Assembly (NCBI RefSeq): GCF_002812125.1
Contig: NZ_NPDQ01000009.1
Span: forward strand, 69,345 to 133,344
Direction: 5' to 3'
DNA length: 64,000 nucleotides
Origin: Leptospira brenneri
Lineage (GTDB): Bacteria > Spirochaetota > Leptospiria > Leptospirales > Leptospiraceae
In this document: positions 44,442 to 54,843 of the stretch, in pieces
How the letters are laid out: every line of letters begins with the position of its first letter
How positions within the stretch are numbered: the first letter of the stretch is position 1
Translations under genes and position numbers: made by a program
Notes under the pieces: generated by a model
Databases searched by the model: none
Told to the model about the DNA's origin: nothing
The model's input: the letters and a program-made list of their open reading frames with translations, nothing else

Positions 44442-45395
44442 ATGCCTCAATATCTCGCTCTACTCTTCCTCTTTTTCCTTTTATTTTCCTGTAATTCCAA
44501 ATCTGAAGAAAATCGACCCCGCATCGCCAGTTTTCATGCCATTCAAGATGGAGTGATCATAAAAAAATCCGAAGGAGAGTTTCCATCCACAATTTCACTA
44601 GCAAGTGCCGAATATCGGAACTTAGGCGCTGGACTTTCAATCCCTGTTCGAATTTCTGTCGTTTGTGTTTCTTCCAGAGAAGCAAATTTTTCTTATCATT
44701 TTGAAACGGAAGAACAATCCATCATCTATTCAGAATACTTAAAAAGTAAAGCTGCACTCTATGGGGCAAAAAAATCCTACTCACGGTTAAAGTATTTAGT
44801 AGAAAACGAAGCCGCTGCAGGAAAGGAACTGAACGATGCACAGGTTCAATTACAGCAGATGGCAGCCTCTATGGAAGAGAATCTCAATCGACTTCGTATG
44901 CAAGGAATTCCCATTGAAAAATTAACCAACCTAAAACCAGGAAATATCTTAATCGTTGGAGATATTCCCGAAACAAAATTAAATCGAGTCAAACCTCAAT
45001 CAAAATTGCACATTAAGTTTTCTGCATTTCCTGGAGAACGGTTCGAGACGCGAGTTAATTCTATTTCCGATGTCATTGATCCCGTGAGCAGAACTGTCAA
45101 AGTATTAATCATCACGAAAAATTCAGAGAACAAGTTCAAACCAGGTATGTTTGGTACAGGCCAAGTTGAATTAGAAAATATCGAAGCCCTCTCTGTCCCC
45201 AATGAAGCAGTTATTTTAATCGGTGATACTAATTATATTTTTAAACAAATTGATTCCAAAAGTTTTCAAAGAGTCCAAGTAGAAACAGGAATTGAAACAG
45301 AAGAGTTTACGCAAATTTTATCTGGACTCGAAGCTAACGATCGAGTTGTTTCCCATGGATCAACTTTATTAAAAGGATTAAGTTTCGGTTACTAA
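44442..45395 (+). CDS. RND efflux periplasmic adaptor, short lipoprotein form
   Basis: 317 residues from ATG 44,442, which has GCAGGA six bases upstream; a TTG at 44,424 is less likely. Lipobox LLFSCNS (about Cys17). Residues 85-155 form the helical hairpin (LKSKAALYGAKKSYSRLKYL, LNDAQVQLQQMAASMEENLN), and the beta-barrel and membrane-proximal domains follow (FSAFPGERFETRVNSI, FKPGMFGTGQVELE). The N-terminal lipoyl half is reduced and lacks the usual G-x-V motif. It starts the czc/cus-like operon. Confidence 0.88.
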   Translation: MPQYLALLFLFFLLFSCNSKSEENRPRIASFHAIQDGVIIKKSEGEFPSTISLASAEYRNLGAGLSIPVRISVVCVSSREANFSYHFETEEQSIIYSEYLKSKAALYGAKKSYSRLKYLVENEAAAGKELNDAQVQLQQMAASMEENLNRLRMQGIPIEKLTNLKPGNILIVGDIPETKLNRVKPQSKLHIKFSAFPGERFETRVNSISDVIDPVSRTVKVLIITKNSENKFKPGMFGTGQVELENIEALSVPNEAVILIGDTNYIFKQIDSKSFQRVQVETGIETEEFTQILSGLEANDRVVSHGSTLLKGLSFGY

Positions 45396-48300
45396 TGGGT
45401 TTTATTAACTTTTCATTAAAGAACTCACCAATTGTTTTATTTTCTTTTTTGATGATTTCAGCTTTTGGAATCTATTCGGTCGCCCATCTTAAAATCGATG
45501 CTTATCCGGATGTTTCTGATACGGAAGTCATTGTGATCACAAAATTTGATGGTCGCGCTTCCTCTGAAGTTGAAAAACTAGTTACTATTCCCTTAGAACG
45601 TGCGTTAACCGGTGTTCCTGGTTTAACAACAACCCGTTCTCAAAGTATTTTTGGACTATCTGTCATTCGTTTGACATTCAAAGATAACACAGACGAATAT
45701 TTTGCAAGAAACCAAGTAAACGAAAGATTAAAATCCATCCAACTCCCCGAAGGAACAGAAACTCCTGAATTAGGCCCCCTCACCTCTCCTGTGGGAGAAA
45801 TTTTAAGATACGCAGTAGAAGGCGACGGAATGCCAACCATGGAACTAAGAAGTATCCAGGACTGGGAACTCGCACCCCGCCTCCAACAAATCCAAGGGGT
45901 CGCCGACGTCATTACGTTTGGTGGTGATATCAAAGAATATCAAATTGAAATCAATCCAATCAACCAAGATAAATACAATGTTTTTTTAAGAGACCTAGTT
46001 CTCGCCATTGAAGAAAACAATGCAAACACAGGCGGGAATATATTCAAACATGGGAACCAAGCCATCCCTGTACGAGCCTTAGGTGCCATTGAAAATGAAA
46101 AAGATATCGAAAATATCATCGTTACCGAAAAAAAAGATGTTCCTATTTATGTAAAAGATATTGGGAAAGTAAGAGTCATTCCACACCCACCCAAAGGGAT
46201 ACTTGGCTATAGTTTAAAATCCGATAGAGAAGTAAACTCTGGAGTCCAAGGCATCGTCATGATGAGAAAGGGAGAAAACCCTTCCGAAGTACTTAAAAGT
46301 GTAAAAGATAAAATCAAAAACTTAGAAGGTTTTTTAAAGAACAAAGGAATTCGTATTAGAATTCTGTATGATCGAGAAGAACTAGTTTCGAATACACTGA
46401 AAACAGTTGTTCGAACAATGCTCGAAGGGATCACGATCGTAATGATTGTTCTTATCTTTCTTCTTGGGAATTACCGAGTGGCACTCGCCGTCGCGCTGAC
46501 CATTCCTTTTTCCTTATTATTTTCCTTCTGTTTGATGCATCTTGTGGAAATTCCAGCAAACTTACTTTCGCTAGGTGCAATAGACTTTGGAATCATCGTA
46601 GATAGTTCGATAGTCATCATAGAAGGAATCATCGCAACGATAGCCATTTCCTCAAACGCAAAAAAGAAATCTTCTTTAGAAGAATTAATCCTTAAGTCTT
46701 CTCATCACACTGAAAAAGAAGTCTTTTTTTCAATTGCGGTTATCCTTTGTGCTTACCTACCCATTTTTTTATTTGAACGTGTAGAAGGAAAACTATTCAA
46801 ACCCATGGCATTCGGACTCGCCTTTACTTTGATTGGTGCATTACTTTTTTCCTTAACTATTTTACCTGTTATCTTTTCTCACTTTTTCCAAGAAGAACAT
46901 CGCAGAACCACAAAAGAATTTTTTATCCTTACACATTCTAGAGCTTACTTTATTAAGATCCTTCACAGTTTTTTAGATCATTCCAAAAAACTAAGTTATC
47001 GAATCTACATAGCAGTCGTATTTTTACTTTGTTTTGTATTTTGGGGACTGGGAACGGAATTTTTACCAGAGTTAGATGAAGGTGCTATCAACTTTAGATG
47101 TAAATTACCAACAGGAATCCATTTAGATCGCACTGCCAATGTAGCCAATTTACTCAGAGAAGCAGTGAAAGAAATCCCAGAGGCAAAAGTGGTCATCACA
47201 CAATCAGGAAGGAACGATGACGGAACAGACCCCTTTGGACCCAATAGAATCGAAGGATTGATTACCCTTGAAGATTATTCGAAATGGAAAACCATACATT
47301 CCAAATCAGAGTTACTCGATCTTTTAAAAGATAAATTTGAAAAAAGTGTTCCAGGGGCAAAATTCAGTTTTTCACAACCGATTCTTGATAACGTTGCAGA
47401 AGCTGTTACCGGATCTGCTGCAGATCTATCAATCCAATTATCAGGGCGGGATGTTTCTGTTCTCTGGCAGAAAGCAACAGAAATTGAATCCGCACTGGAA
47501 AAGTTAAATGGTGTATCAGCCATTGGTATTGAACAGGAAGGTCCGAACACCGAACTTGTGATTTCTATCGATAGAGAAGCCGCCGCAAGAGCCGGGATCA
47601 ATTTTTCAGACATCCAGGACATTACGGAAATTGCAATTGGTGGAAAAGAAATCAGCAAACTATACCTAGACAATCATATCTACAATATCACTGTTAGATA
47701 TCCTGAAGAGTATAGAACCTCGGTAAATTCCATTGGAAACATAAATATCAAAAGCAAATACGAGAGCAAATACCCATTATCTTCTGTCGCAAAACTAGAG
47801 TTAAAAGAGATGCCAGCAAAAATTGCCAGAAAGAACGGCACTCGAATGGTATCAGTTTGGATCAATATAGAAGGTCGAGACCAAGGTGGATTTGTAAACG
47901 AAGCAAAAAAAATAGTAGAGAACCAAATCAAACTACCACCTGAGGTTGAAATTCAATGGGGCGGTCAGTTCGAAAACCTAACAAGAGCAAGTAAAAGACT
48001 TCTGGTCGCAGTTCCCCTTACCTTTGCAATTATCTTGTTTATCTTATATTTGATGTTTCATAATATATCGGATAGTTTACTAGTAATGTCGAGTATTCCA
48101 GTGGCAGCACTTGGAGGATTAACTTTTTTATTTTTCAGAGGAATGCATTTTAACGTTTCCTCCGGTGTCGGCCTTATCTCCCTTTTCGGAATTTCTATTA
48201 TGGGAGGAGTCCTTTTCGTATCCAACTTCAATCATGAAAAGGAAAATAAACCAATCAAAGATGAGAACAGCCTAAAAGAACTGATTTTACATGTTTCCGA

Positions 48301-48508
48301 AATTCAATTTCGTCCCAGATTTTTAACTTTAACCACGGCCATCATAGGATTACTTCCGGCAATGTTAACCAATGAAATTGGATCTGATATCCAAAGACCG
48401 ATGGCAACTGTCATCGTGGGTGGTTTACTCTTTACACTTATCATTGGGAATTTCACAATTCCTCTCCTATGTTATTTAAACGAAAACAGAAAATTACGCC
48501 ATGCATAA
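45395..48508 (+). CDS. Heavy-metal-type RND efflux pump (CzcA/CusA-like)
   Basis: 1037 residues, twelve helices in two repeated halves. MGFINFSLKNSPIVLFSFLM is the cytoplasmic-side start; DAYPDVSDTEVIVITKFDG (about residue 35) and LGAIDFGIIVDSSIVIIEG with the proton-relay Asp (about residue 400) are typical of the metal subfamily, and EFLPELDEGAIN opens the second half. It pumps cations out of the periplasm. The start overlaps the adaptor stop by 1 bp. Confidence 0.95.
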   Translation: MGFINFSLKNSPIVLFSFLMISAFGIYSVAHLKIDAYPDVSDTEVIVITKFDGRASSEVEKLVTIPLERALTGVPGLTTTRSQSIFGLSVIRLTFKDNTDEYFARNQVNERLKSIQLPEGTETPELGPLTSPVGEILRYAVEGDGMPTMELRSIQDWELAPRLQQIQGVADVITFGGDIKEYQIEINPINQDKYNVFLRDLVLAIEENNANTGGNIFKHGNQAIPVRALGAIENEKDIENIIVTEKKDVPIYVKDIGKVRVIPHPPKGILGYSLKSDREVNSGVQGIVMMRKGENPSEVLKSVKDKIKNLEGFLKNKGIRIRILYDREELVSNTLKTVVRTMLEGITIVMIVLIFLLGNYRVALAVALTIPFSLLFSFCLMHLVEIPANLLSLGAIDFGIIVDSSIVIIEGIIATIAISSNAKKKSSLEELILKSSHHTEKEVFFSIAVILCAYLPIFLFERVEGKLFKPMAFGLAFTLIGALLFSLTILPVIFSHFFQEEHRRTTKEFFILTHSRAYFIKILHSFLDHSKKLSYRIYIAVVFLLCFVFWGLGTEFLPELDEGAINFRCKLPTGIHLDRTANVANLLREAVKEIPEAKVVITQSGRNDDGTDPFGPNRIEGLITLEDYSKWKTIHSKSELLDLLKDKFEKSVPGAKFSFSQPILDNVAEAVTGSAADLSIQLSGRDVSVLWQKATEIESALEKLNGVSAIGIEQEGPNTELVISIDREAAARAGINFSDIQDITEIAIGGKEISKLYLDNHIYNITVRYPEEYRTSVNSIGNINIKSKYESKYPLSSVAKLELKEMPAKIARKNGTRMVSVWINIEGRDQGGFVNEAKKIVENQIKLPPEVEIQWGGQFENLTRASKRLLVAVPLTFAIILFILYLMFHNISDSLLVMSSIPVAALGGLTFLFFRGMHFNVSSGVGLISLFGISIMGGVLFVSNFNHEKENKPIKDENSLKELILHVSEIQFRPRFLTLTTAIIGLLPAMLTNEIGSDIQRPMATVIVGGLLFTLIIGNFTIPLLCYLNENRKLRHA

Positions 48509-49790
48509 ACAAAATCGTAATTCTCACTTCAAGATTTGTCTTTTTGTCTTAAGTTCATTTGTTCTAACTTCTTTTCCCGTTCTACCAAAGGAGAAAACTA
48601 AAAGAGAATTCGGTTTTGACCAGGCCATTCAATTTGCACTTCAAAACAACAAACAAGTAGCCATTGCAAAGTATGAAATTGAATTTAGCAAAGCGGATCG
48701 TATTACCGCAGGCCTTCGCCCCAATCCGTTTTTAAATATTAATGCAGATGTTTTACCTTTTAATCCAAACTCAAAACAATTTGATCCCAACAGAAATCAA
48801 TATGGAGTGAGCTTAGGTTTTGTTTACGAAACAGAAAATAAACGAGAAGAGAGGATCAACGTTGCCAACAAAAGGCTAAAAATGGAAGAACTGATTTTTC
48901 TAGAATCTCTTCGTAAAATATCTTTAGGGACAGGGAATTTATTCATAGCTACACTTGCTGCGAGAGAAAGATTTTTACTTGCAGAAGAAAACTTCAAAAA
49001 CCTAGTCAATATTGTTGAGATCAATAAAATTAGATTTAAAAAAGAAGATATATCAAAATTAGAATTAGTGCGTTCAGAAGTAGCACAAGACCAATATGCA
49101 GTCGCAAAAGTATCAGCTCAAGTAGATTATCTCAAATTAAAAAACGAACTCATTGTTACCTTAGGACTCAACCCCAGTGAAATTGATATCATTCTTTCCG
49201 GTAATCTAGATTCATTAAAACGATTACCACTTATCGATTCAGACAAATTGTTGTCGGAGGCCACGGAAGGACGCCCCGATTATCTAGCGTTAGTTAATGC
49301 CGAAGATGTGGCGCTTGCAAATTTTAAATTACAAAAAGCAAATGCCGTTCCCAACGTTAGCATTCTATTTGATTCACTGGTCCAACAAAACCAATATATG
49401 TACGGAATGTCCGTGAACTTAGATCTACCAGTATTTTCTAGAAACCAAGGAGAAATTGCAAAAAGCCAATCGACCACGAAACAAGCTGCCTTATTTCGAG
49501 AAGAATTATACCTAAACCTCGCGAAAGAAATGGCGATCACTGAAGAAGAATTAAAAGTTCGATTTGAAGCTCTGGAACAGATGCGTCAAATTTCTTTATT
49601 AAAATCACAACAAGCTGTAAAAATTGTAGAACTCGCATACAAAGGTGGCGGATCTACTTTACTTGAGTTTTTGGACACAACAAGGTCTTACAACGAAACT
49701 CGATTAAAATATATTGATGCCTTAGTTGAATATGAAAGAGCATTGTTAAACCTAAAATACATTGCTGGTTTTGATTATAAACCAGACTAG
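48501..49790 (+). CDS. TolC-family outer-membrane efflux channel
   Basis: 429 residues. Signal peptide to about residue 33. The OEP fold shows in FGFDQAIQFALQNNKQVAIAK (about 38) and in the second copy starting LLSEATEGRPDYLALV (about 250), with the terminal GGGSTLLEFLDTTRSYNETR typical of CzcC/CusC. It overlaps the RND pump by 8 bp, so the three genes form one operon and one tripartite pump. Confidence 0.94.
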   Translation: MHKQNRNSHFKICLFVLSSFVLTSFPVLPKEKTKREFGFDQAIQFALQNNKQVAIAKYEIEFSKADRITAGLRPNPFLNINADVLPFNPNSKQFDPNRNQYGVSLGFVYETENKREERINVANKRLKMEELIFLESLRKISLGTGNLFIATLAARERFLLAEENFKNLVNIVEINKIRFKKEDISKLELVRSEVAQDQYAVAKVSAQVDYLKLKNELIVTLGLNPSEIDIILSGNLDSLKRLPLIDSDKLLSEATEGRPDYLALVNAEDVALANFKLQKANAVPNVSILFDSLVQQNQYMYGMSVNLDLPVFSRNQGEIAKSQSTTKQAALFREELYLNLAKEMAITEEELKVRFEALEQMRQISLLKSQQAVKIVELAYKGGGSTLLEFLDTTRSYNETRLKYIDALVEYERALLNLKYIAGFDYKPD

Positions 49791-49918
49791 AAAATACTTT
49801 TACCTACCAAACAACACTTTCTTTGAGTTAAAAAATCACCATAACTGCAAACTTCGATAAAAAGAAGAGTAATTTGCTAAAAAAATAGTTTCCTTTTTGC
49901 AAAACCTTCTTTCATTAT

Positions 49919-49933
49919 GGAAAATTGTTTTCC
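49919..49933. terminator. Short hairpin after the efflux operon
   Basis: GGAAAA (49,919-49,924) pairs with TTTTCC (49,928-49,933) around TTG. It lies in the 227-bp gap before the App1-type gene. A weak stem but the only candidate terminator of the efflux operon; nothing else is visible in this gap. Confidence 0.35.
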
Positions 49934-50017
49934 AAGGCTCTCTAATTTTTCTATTCCAAAAGAGCTGAACAAGACCGAAGTAGAAAATTAAAACACAGGT
50001 AAATAAGATTACACTTT

Positions 50018-51079
50018 ATGAAAACATTCACTAGACTCATACTCCTTTTTACATTTATTTTAAGTTATCAAAACATATTCGCATCAAACCTTGATGAAGA
50101 TGATGAATTGATTTTTTATCCGACTTTTTTATACCTTGATTCCAGTAAGAACGAATACAAAGTAAAAATCCATACTCATGTATTCGAAAAAAAAGAAGAT
50201 TCCATCAAACGCAAAATTTTAATTAAATATTTATCAACGGAAATTGGGGAAAATCCTGATTCAAATTCAGAAATTTTCAAAGAAAGAACAAAATGGTTTC
50301 TCATCGATAACAAACGAGGAAAGGAAATCTCCATTGAATTGTTTGGTAAAATTTTCCCTCTAAACGAAACAGGCCCAAATGGTAGGTCCATCACAGAGAT
50401 ATCCATAGATAAATCGCTTCTTTCACAGGAAAACCTGGAATCAGGTTTTGTTGATTTCAAAAGTATAACGACGAAGAAAAATAAAAACATCTACAATGGT
50501 AAATTTTTCCTAATCAAAGAAGACACAACTTGTCTAATTTCGGATATTGATGATACACTCAAAATCAGTGACGTAAGAAACAAAAAGGCCCTGATCAAAA
50601 ATAGTTTCATGAAACCATTTCAACTTGTATCGGGAATGAATGATTTTTATAACCAAATCCAATCCTCTGGTAACAGTTGTTTTGTAAATGTAAGTGCTAG
50701 TCCCTGGCAAATGTATTCGGTATTAAATCAATTTTTTACCGAAAGTGGTTTTCCAAGAACTGGGTATTCTATGAAAGATTTTCGATTTAAGGATTCAGAC
50801 TTTTTCAATCTATTTGAAAAACCGGAGATTTATAAATTTAGTACCATCGAACCAATGATTCAGGAATGGAAAAAAGTAAAATTTATCTTAGTGGGAGACT
50901 CTGGAGAAAAAGATCCAGAAGCCTATGCAAAACTTGCTTCCAAGTATCCAAACCAAGTAAGTCGTATTTATATTCGCATTGCCTACGATGAAGATTTGAC
51001 ATCTAGGATCACCAATGTTTTTGAAAATATACCCAAACATAAATTTCAATTTTTCCGCACTGTTTCAGAAATCAAATAA
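50018..51079 (+). CDS. App1-type (DUF2183) phosphatase, exported
   Basis: 353 residues. Signal peptide about residues 1-22. The C-terminal App1 catalytic domain has the HAD-like motif LISDIDDTLKISDV (about residue 171), a Ser motif VNVSASPWQMYSVLNQF (about 226) and FILVGDSGEKDPEAY (about 290). In yeast the App1 domain is a Mg-dependent phosphatidate phosphatase. Bacterial members are uncharacterised and lipid phosphate hydrolysis is inference. Confidence 0.88.
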   Translation: MKTFTRLILLFTFILSYQNIFASNLDEDDELIFYPTFLYLDSSKNEYKVKIHTHVFEKKEDSIKRKILIKYLSTEIGENPDSNSEIFKERTKWFLIDNKRGKEISIELFGKIFPLNETGPNGRSITEISIDKSLLSQENLESGFVDFKSITTKKNKNIYNGKFFLIKEDTTCLISDIDDTLKISDVRNKKALIKNSFMKPFQLVSGMNDFYNQIQSSGNSCFVNVSASPWQMYSVLNQFFTESGFPRTGYSMKDFRFKDSDFFNLFEKPEIYKFSTIEPMIQEWKKVKFILVGDSGEKDPEAYAKLASKYPNQVSRIYIRIAYDEDLTSRITNVFENIPKHKFQFFRTVSEIK

Positions 51080-51151
51080 TACAAAGTAATAAACAATAAA
51101 GAAAGATTTAGCTTTTTTAAAAAGATACACTGAGATTCAAAATAAAATAAA

Positions 51152-51181
51152 TTGACAAACCATAAAAAAAAACGCTAACAT
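51152..51181 (+). promoter_or_regulatory. Candidate promoter of the CAP-domain gene
   Basis: TTGACA (51,152-51,157) and TAACAT (51,176-51,181) are 18 bp apart; the -10 matches at four of six positions. The CAP-domain gene starts 60 bp downstream. An A-rich stretch in the spacer is consistent with a promoter. Confidence 0.55.
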
Positions 51182-51240
51182 AGCTCTGTCTCAATGTAAA
51201 CTGTTTCGGATCATTCCCTATTACCGCAGGTAGACCAATT

Positions 51241-52230
51241 ATGAAACTTTTCCCTTCGTTGATGATTCTTTTAATTCTTTATTCGTTTCCTCTTAGATCC
51301 CAAGACTTTTCGATTTCGGAATCTGAGTATCAAAAACGTGGTTTGAAGCTTCTAGAAACAATTTTAGAAGCCAATCAATTCCCACCTCCAACACTCGATG
51401 CAAAACTCAATATCGCAGCACAAAAACATGGTGATTATCTTTCGCGAAACCAAAATGCAAATGTTAAAATTGACAGCCAACTGGAAACCATTGAATGGGT
51501 GCACAATGAAAGGGAGGATTTACCTGGATTCATTGGCAAAACACCGCAGGACCAGGCCCTTGCAGTAGGATTCAAACCAAATGACGGTTGTTATGTTGGA
51601 AATACAGTTTTACCTCTGATGAAAAAAGAGCATAGAGAATCACCTGAGTTTTTATTTAGAGGACTACTCGACACTCCCTTTCATAGATCGATAGTTTTCC
51701 ATCCTGCAATCAAACGCATCGGCATGCAGAGGGTCTCCTATGAAAACGGCAAACACATCTTAGTTTTTTTTGCCGAATATTGCCTTGTCGGTAAAAAACC
51801 CGCATTTGTTTATTATCCAGTTTCGAATGAAACAGAAATTCGACTTAGGATGCCTCCCGAATTACCCAACCCTTTTCCGCATTTACCTTATTTATCTTAT
51901 TCAACCGCGATCACCATACAATTGTTTTTTGACAATGATCCTGAAACAGAAATTTACCTGGAAGAAGCACTCCTTCTGGATTCAAAAGGAAAAACAATCC
52001 CGATTAGTCTTTTAAGTTTGTCCAATCCACCTCCAGATACAAAAGAATTCTTAAAGAGTATGAAATTTGTCGCTTTTGTTGCCAACGAACCCTTCCAAGC
52101 TAATTCCGAATATATGGTCAAAGCAAAAGTAAAAAATCAAACAGGAAAAATAGTCTTCCAAAAAACCTGGAAATTTCGAACCGAATCCGAAGATTCTTTT
52201 TTTAAAACTTTTGCGCCGGAGAATCCTTAA
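51241..52230 (+). CDS. CAP/SCP-domain secreted protein
   Basis: 329 residues. Signal peptide about residues 1-21 (LILYSFPLRSQ). The CAP domain covers about 30-185, with LNIAAQKHGDYLSRNQ, the ring of DTPFHRSIVFHPAIKRIGMQ (about residue 145) and ILVFFAEYCLVG. A beta-rich C-terminal domain follows (about 195-315; FVANEPFQANSEYMVKAK). CAP proteins are secreted and often bind lipids or act on walls. The function here is unknown. Confidence 0.85.
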   Translation: MKLFPSLMILLILYSFPLRSQDFSISESEYQKRGLKLLETILEANQFPPPTLDAKLNIAAQKHGDYLSRNQNANVKIDSQLETIEWVHNEREDLPGFIGKTPQDQALAVGFKPNDGCYVGNTVLPLMKKEHRESPEFLFRGLLDTPFHRSIVFHPAIKRIGMQRVSYENGKHILVFFAEYCLVGKKPAFVYYPVSNETEIRLRMPPELPNPFPHLPYLSYSTAITIQLFFDNDPETEIYLEEALLLDSKGKTIPISLLSLSNPPPDTKEFLKSMKFVAFVANEPFQANSEYMVKAKVKNQTGKIVFQKTWKFRTESEDSFFKTFAPENP

Positions 52231-52440
52231 GCTGACGAGAGACAAATCAAACCTCCCTTCTTCCTTCGGATTTGGACTTTTAGCATCGTTACATCTTAGA
52301 TCCCGGATGATCTAAGACCGCTTAGTGGAATGATTGCAAACAGGTTACGCAAATTAATTGACCAGATCCGCACTTGGATTATTAGAATTATTCCATTTTA
52401 TAATTGACTCTTTTACTCAAGTATCCATATCTATCGATGG
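52231..52440. other. Intergenic region with 8-bp hairpin
   Basis: This gap is 210 bp. CTTAGATC and GATCTAAG near 52,298-52,320 form an 8-bp stem around CCGGAT. A likely terminator of the CAP gene. No other feature is visible. Confidence 0.4.
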
Positions 52441-54777
52441 TTGGACATTCAGCTCAGTCGTCGGATCGTTCTATTTTTCTTAAGTGTTTTTCTTTGTTCT
52501 GGATGCACCACAAACAAAGACGAACAGGTTGCACCCACTGCAAAAAATGGATTTTTAGATTTAACCAGTACAAACGTTAATAGTGGTTTAACGATACCAC
52601 TTTCAGGAGAATGGAAATTTTATTGGAATCAATTCATTTTGCCAAGGAAAAATGCAAAGGATTCAAATGACCAATTTATATTCAAAAAAAGCCCTTCCGT
52701 ATGGAATGATACAGAATACTTCGGCACCACCGTAGGTAGTTTTGGGTATGCCAGTTATGAATTAGACATTAAGCTTAGCAAAGATTCTCCTGCCATGGCA
52801 ATGTACATTCCGGACATTGGTACTGCTTATGAACTTTACATCAATGGAGAATTGTTAAGTCAGGCAGGTATTGTCAGTAAAACAGCAAATAACTCTAAAG
52901 CACAATACCGACCACAAATCATTACACTTCCCAATATAGATCATCTAAATATAATCATACATGTCTCAAACTATCAAAATCTTTGGGGCGGGTATTGGTA
53001 CCCCATTCAACTAGGGAAAGTAGAAACTATCTTTCGTGAGAGACAAATTCAATCTGGCCTAAGTATTGCCGTATGTATCGCTGCTGGGATGATGGCATGC
53101 TACAATCTAATATTTTATATTTTCAGAAGAAAAGATACGACTCCAATTTTATTCGAAATTCATTGTATTCTAATACTACTCAGAGCATTAACAACAGGAG
53201 AACGGATCGGACATTTAGCCTTTGATTTTTTATCATGGGAAATACTCAATCGAATTGAGTATTTTTCTACATTTTGTTCTGGGCCAGTATTATATACTTT
53301 TTTGTATCGATTTATCCCCAATGAATTTTGGAAAAAATATGGATTCTACTTTAATTTTCCACTTTATACAATGTGTGTTTTGATATTAACAACTCCAAAC
53401 ACCTTTTATGCAATTTTTTTAAACCCATTACTATTTTATATTTTTTTCACCGTCATTCCTGGTTGGATGATAATGATATTAATCGGAGTTTTTAAAAAAC
53501 AAAAAGGGGCATGGGTTTTACTTATGGGATATTTCGGGCTTATGGTTGCAAATGTTAACGATAGCTTAGTGATATTTGGGTTATTAAATAGTTTCTATAT
53601 GATTCCATATGGCCAAATATTTTTAATCATATCCCATTCGATTATCATTTCGAAACGATATTCAAACTCTTTAACAGAATCCGAAAATATTTCGCATCAG
53701 ATGAAAACTCTAGTGACTTCAACCCAAAAAATCATGTCCTCACCTGACTATACATCAGCAGCAAAATCCGCTTTAGAGATACTTTCAGAAAACAATAAAG
53801 ACAACAAAGAGTTATATATCTTTTTGCCAGATACTTCTGGCAAAACCTGGAAACGATATTCAATCGATACAAAATTTGACCTAAAAGTGACAGAAGTTTC
53901 TGACTTAATCGAGGACAGAAGTTCGGGACTTGAATTTAATCGACTTAAGGAACCTATCATTTTGAATGATCGGCTGTTTTTACCAATCACACAAAAGGAA
54001 CATATATTTCTTATTTTAGATATCCCTGCAAAGAGTTTTACTCGTAACGAATCAGATATGGATTGGGTTCAAGGAATTGCCTATGCCCTAACACTTTCTT
54101 TACAAAACTTAATGCGCCAAGATATCAACCAGTTAGCAATCATCGGTGAATTGACTTCAGAAATAGCTCACGATATTGGCCATCATGTTTTACTGATTCA
54201 AAAAAGTTTACAATACATAGAATTGAACCCTACCCTAAATTTCACTTTATTCAAACAGGCAAAAAAAGAAATCGAAGCATTATCAAATCTTTCTGTTGAT
54301 ATTTTGGAATTCTCTAAAAAAAGAATTTTTTTGGATTTAAAACTGATTAATGCCAAAGATTTTTTCTCCTCCGTTGAAGAAGATTTAATTCTATTGTTCG
54401 AAAACAGTGATATAAAACTTAATTTCCAAAATTTAAGTTCCGATTGGATCAAAATTGACGAGCTACGAATGAGAAGAGTTTGTTTGAATATAGCAAAGAA
54501 CTGTTTAGATTTGAAAGAGGAAGTTTCTGAATTTTCCGTCTTAATTCAATCTGAAAATTCGGCCTTAATCATTATTATGGAAGACGATGGTCCAGGAATT
54601 AATGATAATCTTAAAGATATTATTTTTAATACAAAATTAGAATCTTCAAAACCACAAGGAACCGGTTTAGGTTTGTCTATTGTTCGAAAAATTGCGAATG
54701 CGCACGGTGGAGAAATTTTACTAACATCAAATCCAAAGGGAGGAACTCGGTTTTCAATTCTATTACCGCTCTCGTAA
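52441..54777 (+). CDS. 7TMR-DISM sensor histidine kinase
   Basis: 778 residues from TTG 52,441. Signal or lipobox LCSGCTT (about Cys22). Order: extracellular beta-jellyroll domain of the DISMED type (about 30-190; GEWKFYWNQF, YASYELDIKL), seven membrane helices (about 200-410), a GAF-like linker (about 430-555), histidine helix IIGELTSEIAHDIGHHVLL with His577, and the ATPase with NIAKNCLDL, EDDGPGINDN and GTGLGLSIVRKIANAHGGEI. It senses an extracellular or lipid cue and phosphorylates a regulator not adjacent to it. Confidence 0.94.
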   Translation: MDIQLSRRIVLFFLSVFLCSGCTTNKDEQVAPTAKNGFLDLTSTNVNSGLTIPLSGEWKFYWNQFILPRKNAKDSNDQFIFKKSPSVWNDTEYFGTTVGSFGYASYELDIKLSKDSPAMAMYIPDIGTAYELYINGELLSQAGIVSKTANNSKAQYRPQIITLPNIDHLNIIIHVSNYQNLWGGYWYPIQLGKVETIFRERQIQSGLSIAVCIAAGMMACYNLIFYIFRRKDTTPILFEIHCILILLRALTTGERIGHLAFDFLSWEILNRIEYFSTFCSGPVLYTFLYRFIPNEFWKKYGFYFNFPLYTMCVLILTTPNTFYAIFLNPLLFYIFFTVIPGWMIMILIGVFKKQKGAWVLLMGYFGLMVANVNDSLVIFGLLNSFYMIPYGQIFLIISHSIIISKRYSNSLTESENISHQMKTLVTSTQKIMSSPDYTSAAKSALEILSENNKDNKELYIFLPDTSGKTWKRYSIDTKFDLKVTEVSDLIEDRSSGLEFNRLKEPIILNDRLFLPITQKEHIFLILDIPAKSFTRNESDMDWVQGIAYALTLSLQNLMRQDINQLAIIGELTSEIAHDIGHHVLLIQKSLQYIELNPTLNFTLFKQAKKEIEALSNLSVDILEFSKKRIFLDLKLINAKDFFSSVEEDLILLFENSDIKLNFQNLSSDWIKIDELRMRRVCLNIAKNCLDLKEEVSEFSVLIQSENSALIIIMEDDGPGINDNLKDIIFNTKLESSKPQGTGLGLSIVRKIANAHGGEILLTSNPKGGTRFSILLPLS

Positions 54778-54783
54778 GAATTT

Positions 54784-54823
54784 AATACACACTGCCATTC
54801 GAGGGAGAATTCCAATGTGTATT
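54784..54823. terminator. Hairpin between converging genes
   Basis: AATACACA (54,784-54,791) pairs with TGTGTATT (54,816-54,823), with an inner ATTC/GAAT contact, followed by TTTTAG. It sits 6 bp after the kinase stop and 20 bp before the converging lipoprotein stop. Probable bidirectional terminator. Confidence 0.65.
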
Positions 54824-54843
54824 TTAGATGAAAATACTGAACG

